Assembly (NCBI RefSeq): GCF_900100875.1 | Contig: NZ_FNKQ01000001.1 | Location: 930,001-994,000, forward strand | Source of the DNA: Halopelagius longus | GTDB taxonomy: Archaea; Halobacteriota; Halobacteria; Halobacteriales; Haloferacaceae | DNA: 64,000 nt | Reading direction: 5' to 3' | Part shown: one piece after another, positions 59,699-64,000 of the stretch | How the letters are laid out: every line of letters begins with the position of its first letter | Position numbering within the stretch: position 1 is the first letter of the stretch | Position numbers and translations under genes: made by a program | The notes under the pieces: generated by a model | Told to the model about the DNA's origin: nothing | The model's input: the letters and a program-made list of their open reading frames with translations, nothing else | The model's database searches: none

Positions 59699-61552
59699 TC
59701 AGTAGCTCCGGACCTTCGGCTCGTACGTCTTGCTCTCGCCTTCGAGGAGGACCGGACGGTACCACAGTTCCGGCGTCCCGTCGTTCCACGAGAGCATCGT
59801 GTGCTTCAGCCACTCCTCGTCGCGTCGCTCTTGGGCCTCCTTGCGCCAGTGCGCGCCGCGGAACTCCTTGCGGGCGAGTGCGCCGAGCGTGATGGCCTCG
59901 GCGACGTCGAGGATGTTCTGCATCTCGATGGTCTGGACGAGGTCGGTGTTGAACGTCCGGGACTTGTCGGCGACGTACACGTCCTCGTAGCGTTCGCGCG
60001 CCTCGCGGATGTCGCGGAGCGCCTGCTTGAGGCCCTCCTCCTCGCGGAAGACGTTGACGTTCTCCGTCATCGACTTCTGGACGTCCGCGCGAATCTCCGC
60101 CTGTTGGACGCCGTCGTCCTTTCCGAGGAGGTAGTCGATGCGCTCCTTCTCGGCTTCGAGTGCGCGTTCGACGTAGCCCTCGGGCGTGAGCGAGGAGGAC
60201 CCGCCGGACGCCGTCGCGCCGCCGTCGGTGACGGCCGCGTCGCCGGACGACGCGATCGCGCCCGGTTCGACGGGCGTGTCGACGTCGCCGCGTTCCCACT
60301 CGCCGCGCTGACCGGTCTGTATCTCCGGCTCTTCCATCTCTCGGCCCGCGGCGTGGTAGCCGGCGCGCTTGCCGAAGACGATGAGTTCGGGGAGGGCGTT
60401 GCCGCCCAGTCGGTTCGACCCGTGGACGGACGCGCAGGCGCACTCGCCCGCGGCGTACAGGCCGTCGATGCACGTCTTCCCGTTCTCGTCCGTCTCGATG
60501 CCGCCCATCGCGTAGTGCTGGCCGGGCTTGACCGGCATCGGTTCTTCGAGGCCGTCGACGCCCTCGAAGTCCTCCGCGAGGTGGAGGATGTTCTCCAGAC
60601 GGTCGAGGATGCGCTCCTCGCCGAGGTGGCGCATGTCGAGGTGGACGTACTCGTCCTCGATGCCGCGGCCCTCGTTGACCTCCGTCAGTTCGGCGCGCGA
60701 CACCACGTCGCGGGAGGCGAGTTCGCCGGCGTTGTTCGCGTACCCGTACTCGAACATGAACCGCTCGCCGTCCTCGTTGTAGAGGATGCCGCCTTCGCCG
60801 CGGACGCCCTCGGAGATGAGAACGCCCGTCGAGGGGAGCGTCGTCGGGTGGAACTGGATGAACTCCATGTCCTCGATGGGGACGCCGGCGCGGTACGCCA
60901 TGGCGACGCCGTCGCCGGTGTTGGAGACGGCGTTCGTCGTGTGGTCGTACACCTGCCCGAGGCCGCCCGTCGCGAGGATGACCCCGTCGCGGGCGTGGAA
61001 GCCCGACACTTCGCCGGACTGGATGTCGTAGGCGACGACGCCGTGACACGTCCGCTCTTCGGGTTCTGCCTCGTCGGTGACGGCGAGTCGCGTGACGTAC
61101 CACTCGTCGTACACCTGAATGCCCCGTTTGACCAGCTGTTCGTACATCGTGTGGAGCAGCTGGTGGCCCGTCTCCGCGCCCGCGTACGTCGTCCGCGGGA
61201 ACGAGAGACCGCCGAACGGCCGCTGAGAGACGGTTCCGTCCTCCTCGCGGGAGAACGCCATCCCCCAGTGTTCGAGCTGCATCGTCTCCTTCGGACTCTC
61301 CTTACAGAGCGCCTCCACCGCGGGGGCGTCTCCGAGGTAGTCCGAGCCTTTCATCGTGTCGTACGCGTGGTCCTCCCACGAGTCGCCGTCCCGGATGGCC
61401 GCGTTGATGCCGCCCTCGGCGGCACCGGTGTGGCTTCGGACCGGGTGGAGCTTCGAGACGATGGCCACGTCCGCTCCTGCTTCCTGCGCCGCGATGGCCG
61501 CGCGGAGGCCCGCGCCGCCCGCGCCGACCACGATAACGTCGTGTTCGTACAT
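59699..61552 (-). CDS. sdhA: Succinate dehydrogenase flavoprotein subunit
   Basis: This 617-aa subunit oxidises succinate to fumarate. It has the FAD motif VVGAGGAGLRAAIAAQEAGA, SHTGAAEGGINAAI with the flavin-linked His, the substrate loop RPFGGLSFPRTTYAG, GSNRLGGNALPELI and the helical C-terminal domain. It is the last gene of sdhCDBA. It ends with PKVRSY. Confidence 0.97.
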   Translation of the reverse strand: MYEHDVIVVGAGGAGLRAAIAAQEAGADVAIVSKLHPVRSHTGAAEGGINAAIRDGDSWEDHAYDTMKGSDYLGDAPAVEALCKESPKETMQLEHWGMAFSREEDGTVSQRPFGGLSFPRTTYAGAETGHQLLHTMYEQLVKRGIQVYDEWYVTRLAVTDEAEPEERTCHGVVAYDIQSGEVSGFHARDGVILATGGLGQVYDHTTNAVSNTGDGVAMAYRAGVPIEDMEFIQFHPTTLPSTGVLISEGVRGEGGILYNEDGERFMFEYGYANNAGELASRDVVSRAELTEVNEGRGIEDEYVHLDMRHLGEERILDRLENILHLAEDFEGVDGLEEPMPVKPGQHYAMGGIETDENGKTCIDGLYAAGECACASVHGSNRLGGNALPELIVFGKRAGYHAAGREMEEPEIQTGQRGEWERGDVDTPVEPGAIASSGDAAVTDGGATASGGSSSLTPEGYVERALEAEKERIDYLLGKDDGVQQAEIRADVQKSMTENVNVFREEEGLKQALRDIREARERYEDVYVADKSRTFNTDLVQTIEMQNILDVAEAITLGALARKEFRGAHWRKEAQERRDEEWLKHTMLSWNDGTPELWYRPVLLEGESKTYEPKVRSY

Positions 61553-61599
61553 GGTGTGAGTTTGTGTTTCGTTGTTGAGGCTGGTTCGACTCGACTATC

Positions 61600-62487
61600 T
61601 CACCAGAACTTCAGGTTGCTCTTGACGGCTTCACGCTTCAGCTCCTGGATGTGCTCCGTCAGCGGGATGTCCTTCGGACAGACGTTGCTGCAGGAGAACT
61701 GGGTCTGACAGCGCCAGACGCCGTGTTCCTGTTCGAGAATCTCCATCCGGTGCTGCTTGATGTCCTCGCCCTCGCGTTCGTCCATCGTGAAGCGGTACGC
61801 CTTGTTGATGGCCGCCGGGCCGAGGTACTCGTTGTCGCCCGCGGCGATGTTACACGAGGACATGCAGGCGCCGCACCAGATGCACCGCGTGGACATCTTG
61901 ATCTTCTCGCGGTTCGCCCGCGATTGGGTCTGCTCTTCGAGTTCGCCCTCCGGAAGTTCGTTCGTCTGGAAGTACGGCTCGACGGCTTCCATCTGGTCGT
62001 AGAAGTGCTCCATGTCCACGACGAGGTCCTTCACGACTTCGGCGTGGGGGAGCGGTTCGACGCGAACCGGCTCTTCGAGTTCCGACAGCTGAGTCTTACA
62101 GCCGAGTCGCTGCGACCCGTTGATGAACAGGGCGTCGGACCCGCAGATGGCCTGCCGACAGGAGTGTCGGAAGGTGAGACTGGAGTCGTAGTTGTCCCGC
62201 GCGTACATCAGCGCGTCGAGGACGGTCATCCCCTTGTGGTAGGGGACGTAGAAGTCGTCGAAGCGAGGCTCCTGCTTCCCGGCGACTTCGGGGTCGTACC
62301 GGAACACCTTCAGCTGGTAGGTGTCCTCGTCGTCCGGGGATATCTCGGACTCCTCTTTCTGCCGCTGACGCTCCCGGGCTTGAGCCCGGTCGCGCTTCTG
62401 CCGCATGCGCTCTTCTTGCGCGACGGGAGTCTCCGACTCCGCCGCGGACGATTCTTGCTCGGACTGTTCGGGAACTTGCGTGCTCAT
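61600..62487 (-). CDS. sdhB: Succinate dehydrogenase iron-sulfur subunit
   Basis: This 295-aa protein carries electrons from SdhA to the membrane anchor. The 2Fe-2S ligands are in FRHSCRQAICGSDALF and RLGCKTQL. The 4Fe-4S and 3Fe-4S centres are in CIWCGACMSSCNIA and FSCSNVCPKDIPL. About 45 residues of acidic/Gln-rich sequence precede the domain, as in haloarchaea. It follows sdhD directly. Confidence 0.97.
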   Translation of the reverse strand: MSTQVPEQSEQESSAAESETPVAQEERMRQKRDRAQARERQRQKEESEISPDDEDTYQLKVFRYDPEVAGKQEPRFDDFYVPYHKGMTVLDALMYARDNYDSSLTFRHSCRQAICGSDALFINGSQRLGCKTQLSELEEPVRVEPLPHAEVVKDLVVDMEHFYDQMEAVEPYFQTNELPEGELEEQTQSRANREKIKMSTRCIWCGACMSSCNIAAGDNEYLGPAAINKAYRFTMDEREGEDIKQHRMEILEQEHGVWRCQTQFSCSNVCPKDIPLTEHIQELKREAVKSNLKFW

Positions 62488-62488
62488 G

Positions 62489-62866
62489 TTAGAACGGAAG
62501 GATGGTGATACCGGCCCATGCGTTCGCGGTTCGGATGCCCTGCACTATCAGGACGAGACTCGCCGCGACGAGCGTCCACTTGACCGCCGTCTTGCGCGAC
62601 CCGGTGAGCCCCTGATTGACGAGGGCGTTGAAGACGCCGTTGACCCCGTGGAACGTCGCCGTCACGAGGAACAGCACCATAAGCGAGTAGTACGTCCACG
62701 TCTCCATCCGCGCCGCCGACATGGCGAACGTCACCTCGTCCGCGTGGTGGACGAAGTGAAGCAGGAAGAAGTGGAACGCGAGGACGACCACGAGGAACGC
62801 GGCCGTGATTCGCTGCCAGAGCCACCGGCGTCCGCCGCGTTCGAACGAGGAGTAGCGTTCCGCCAT
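62489..62866 (-). CDS. sdhD: Succinate dehydrogenase membrane anchor subunit SdhD
   Basis: This 125-aa protein has three hydrophobic helices with the heme/quinone region LAFHFFLLHFVHHADEVTF and ends NAWAGITILPF. It anchors SdhAB to the membrane. It follows sdhC by 1 base in the operon. Confidence 0.92.
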   Translation of the reverse strand: MAERYSSFERGGRRWLWQRITAAFLVVVLAFHFFLLHFVHHADEVTFAMSAARMETWTYYSLMVLFLVTATFHGVNGVFNALVNQGLTGSRKTAVKWTLVAASLVLIVQGIRTANAWAGITILPF

Positions 62867-62867
62867 C

Positions 62868-63260
62868 TCAGAACACCCCCGCGACGAACGTCGGGACGCT
62901 GGCGACGACTATCGCCCCCGTCAGCATCAGCGACGCGTAGAAGCTCTTGTCCTGCGATTCCAGCCCGACTCCGAGGTCCACGAACAGGAGACGAAGCCCG
63001 TTGAGGATGTGGAACACCGCCACTGCGAGGAGTCCCACTTCCATGATGCGGACCACCAACAGGCTCTCCAGCGTCCGGATGGTGGTCGTGTACGCATCCG
63101 GACTCTGAAGCGCCGTCGAGAGGACGGCGATGTGGGTGAACAGGTAGCCCACTAACACCCAGCCCGTGAACTTGTGGAAAACCCAGGCCCACATGCCAGC
63201 GGAGAACTCCCGCCACCGGCCGAAGTCCTCGATGAGGCCCCGATTGTAAGACTGACTCAT
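62868..63260 (-). CDS. sdhC: Succinate dehydrogenase cytochrome b-type subunit SdhC
   Basis: This 130-aa protein is the first gene of the sdh operon. [23 protein letters not shown] contains the His region expected for heme b, and two further helices follow. The start [19 protein letters not shown] at 63260 fits a TATA box at 63286-63295. Confidence 0.93.
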   Translation of the reverse strand: MSQSYNRGLIEDFGRWREFSAGMWAWVFHKFTGWVLVGYLFTHIAVLSTALQSPDAYTTTIRTLESLLVVRIMEVGLLAVAVFHILNGLRLLFVDLGVGLESQDKSFYASLMLTGAIVVASVPTFVAGVF

Positions 63261-63285
63261 GCTCTCGTGAGTCTGGGTACCGGTA

Positions 63286-63295
63286 TCGTATAGAA
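63286..63295 (-). promoter_or_regulatory. Probable TATA box of the sdhCDBA operon
   Basis: The minus strand reads TTCTATACGA, centred about 30 bases before the sdhC ATG. Confidence 0.55.
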
Positions 63296-63414
63296 CTTAC
63301 GTGTACGGACGCACGGAAGCGAGCGCGAATCGGTGGACGGGGCCGTCCACCTCGCCCCGCCCCGCACCGTCGTTTAAGTACTCGACGCGCGCCGACGGCG
63401 ACGCCGAACCGCCG

Positions 63415-64000
63415 TCACGACCGGGCGTCGGCCCCGTGCGGGGACTGCTCTCGTTCGACGACGCGACGAACCGGTTCTTCGAGTTCCACGAGGTGACAGA
63501 GCGGGTTCCCCGGGTAGACGACCGGGTTCTCGAGGACGCCGACGAGAAGTCCCGTGAAGGGCGCGTCGATGGTGACGTTGTCGTCCTTGAACGGGTTGGT
63601 GATGGTGCAGATGCGGTCGCCCTCGTGGACGAGAGAGCCCCGGTCGTGGTGCATGTCCACGATGCCGCCCGCGTCGGCGCGAATCCACGTCTTCTCGTTG
63701 TCGTCGTTGATGACCGTCTGCCACCCCGGCCACCGGACGACGGTGGTGTCTCGCAGGCCGTACTCCGAGAACACCGACTCGACGCCCGCGAGGGCGTCGT
63801 CGATGAGTTCGCGTTGGAACCGGTGGGCCTCGCCCATCTCGATGGTGATGGTGGGGATGCCGACGCGCGTCGCCTCCGTCCGGAGGACGCCGTCGCTTCC
63901 GGTGCTGTCGATGATGACGTTCGACCCGAACGCCCGCGCGAGTCGTTCGACGCCGGCGTCGGACATGTCGGCGCGGACGTGGAGCATGTTCGTCCGGCCC
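63415..64000 (-). CDS. Succinylglutamate desuccinylase/aspartoacylase (M14) family protein, 5' end outside the window
   Basis: The 3' part of a zinc-hydrolase family gene is present (about 195 codons). It contains GRTNMLHVRADMS, TEATRVGIPTITIEMGEAHR and a C-terminal beta-rich region (DAGGIVDMHHDRGSLVHEGD, then DAPFTGLLVGVLENPVVYPG) with a lipoyl/biotinyl-like fold. The frame is open to the last base of the window, so the start and the zinc ligands of the N-terminal part cannot be seen. Divergence from the sdh promoter is not involved; the two are co-directional. Confidence 0.85.
   Translation of the reverse strand, partial: GRTNMLHVRADMSDAGVERLARAFGSNVIIDSTGSDGVLRTEATRVGIPTITIEMGEAHRFQRELIDDALAGVESVFSEYGLRDTTVVRWPGWQTVINDDNEKTWIRADAGGIVDMHHDRGSLVHEGDRICTITNPFKDDNVTIDAPFTGLLVGVLENPVVYPGNPLCHLVELEEPVRRVVEREQSPHGADARS

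Overview
The window is haloarchaeal chromosomal DNA (class Halobacteria, probably Haloferacales-like; the species cannot be fixed from sequence alone). The evidence is very high GC, strongly acidic proteins, archaeal-only genes (Rpo subunits F/K/N/D, L18e, L21e, aEF-1beta, isopentenyl phosphate kinase), HalOD1 and bacterio-opsin-activator-type HTH proteins, Tat lipoproteins, and TATA boxes about 26 bases ahead of start codons, which suggests leaderless mRNAs. No rRNA operon, CRISPR array or complete insertion sequence was seen.

Layout. 1-6.4 kb: rRNA and translation maintenance on the minus strand (HemK-like methyltransferase, MscS channel, KsgA, DUF655, RpoF, L21e), then a trans-sulfuration enzyme, aEF-1beta and a small zinc-ribbon protein. 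6.4-14.4 kb: TctA-like permease, the L11 / L1-L10-L12 ribosomal genes, an M42 peptidase, and mevalonate kinase plus isopentenyl phosphate kinase (archaeal mevalonate pathway). 14.4-27.4 kb: an HTH-10 regulator, a HalOD1 protein, an MBL hydrolase, an Lhr-type helicase, a Dna2-like nuclease-helicase, small membrane proteins, a metalloprotease-like protein, a frameshifted VOC gene and an MBL-rhodanese protein. 27.5-33.7 kb: a conserved minus-strand information cluster (S13-S4-S11-RpoD-tRNA-Leu-L18e-L13-S9-RpoN-RpoK-enolase-S2), preceded by tRNA-Ser. 33.9-47.3 kb: thioredoxin, MoaA, a CMD/HxlR divergent pair, the Mrp ATPase, a putative repair cassette (RecA-like, small protein, degenerate B-family polymerase, Fe-S uracil-DNA glycosylase), BrkB, a BNR protein and a second tRNA-Ser with a duplicated 3' end. 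47.4-55.4 kb: uridine kinase and a branched-chain amino-acid-type ABC transporter (livHMGF plus a creatininase-family gene) with its binding-protein gene on the opposite strand. 55.4-64 kb: tRNA-Thr, membrane and secreted proteins, a membrane-anchored winged-helix protein, a tRNA-like element, the succinate dehydrogenase operon sdhCDBA, and a desuccinylase-family gene cut by the window end.

Most striking observations. (1) The substrate-binding protein at 48309-49661 has its two halves in reversed order: the segment that is normally C-terminal follows the signal peptide, and the normal N-terminal segment is last. It reads as a circularly permuted periplasmic-binding protein. (2) The co-directional genes at 38434-42276 combine a RecA-like protein without Walker motifs, a small protein, a B-family polymerase with lost exonuclease residues and an altered motif C, and a Fe-S UDG-like enzyme. 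This resembles an archaeal counterpart of a bacterial mutasome. (3) A tRNA-like element at 59496-59589 has a good acceptor stem and D-arm but no usable anticodon loop. All functional claims are inferred from sequence reading alone; no searches were run.
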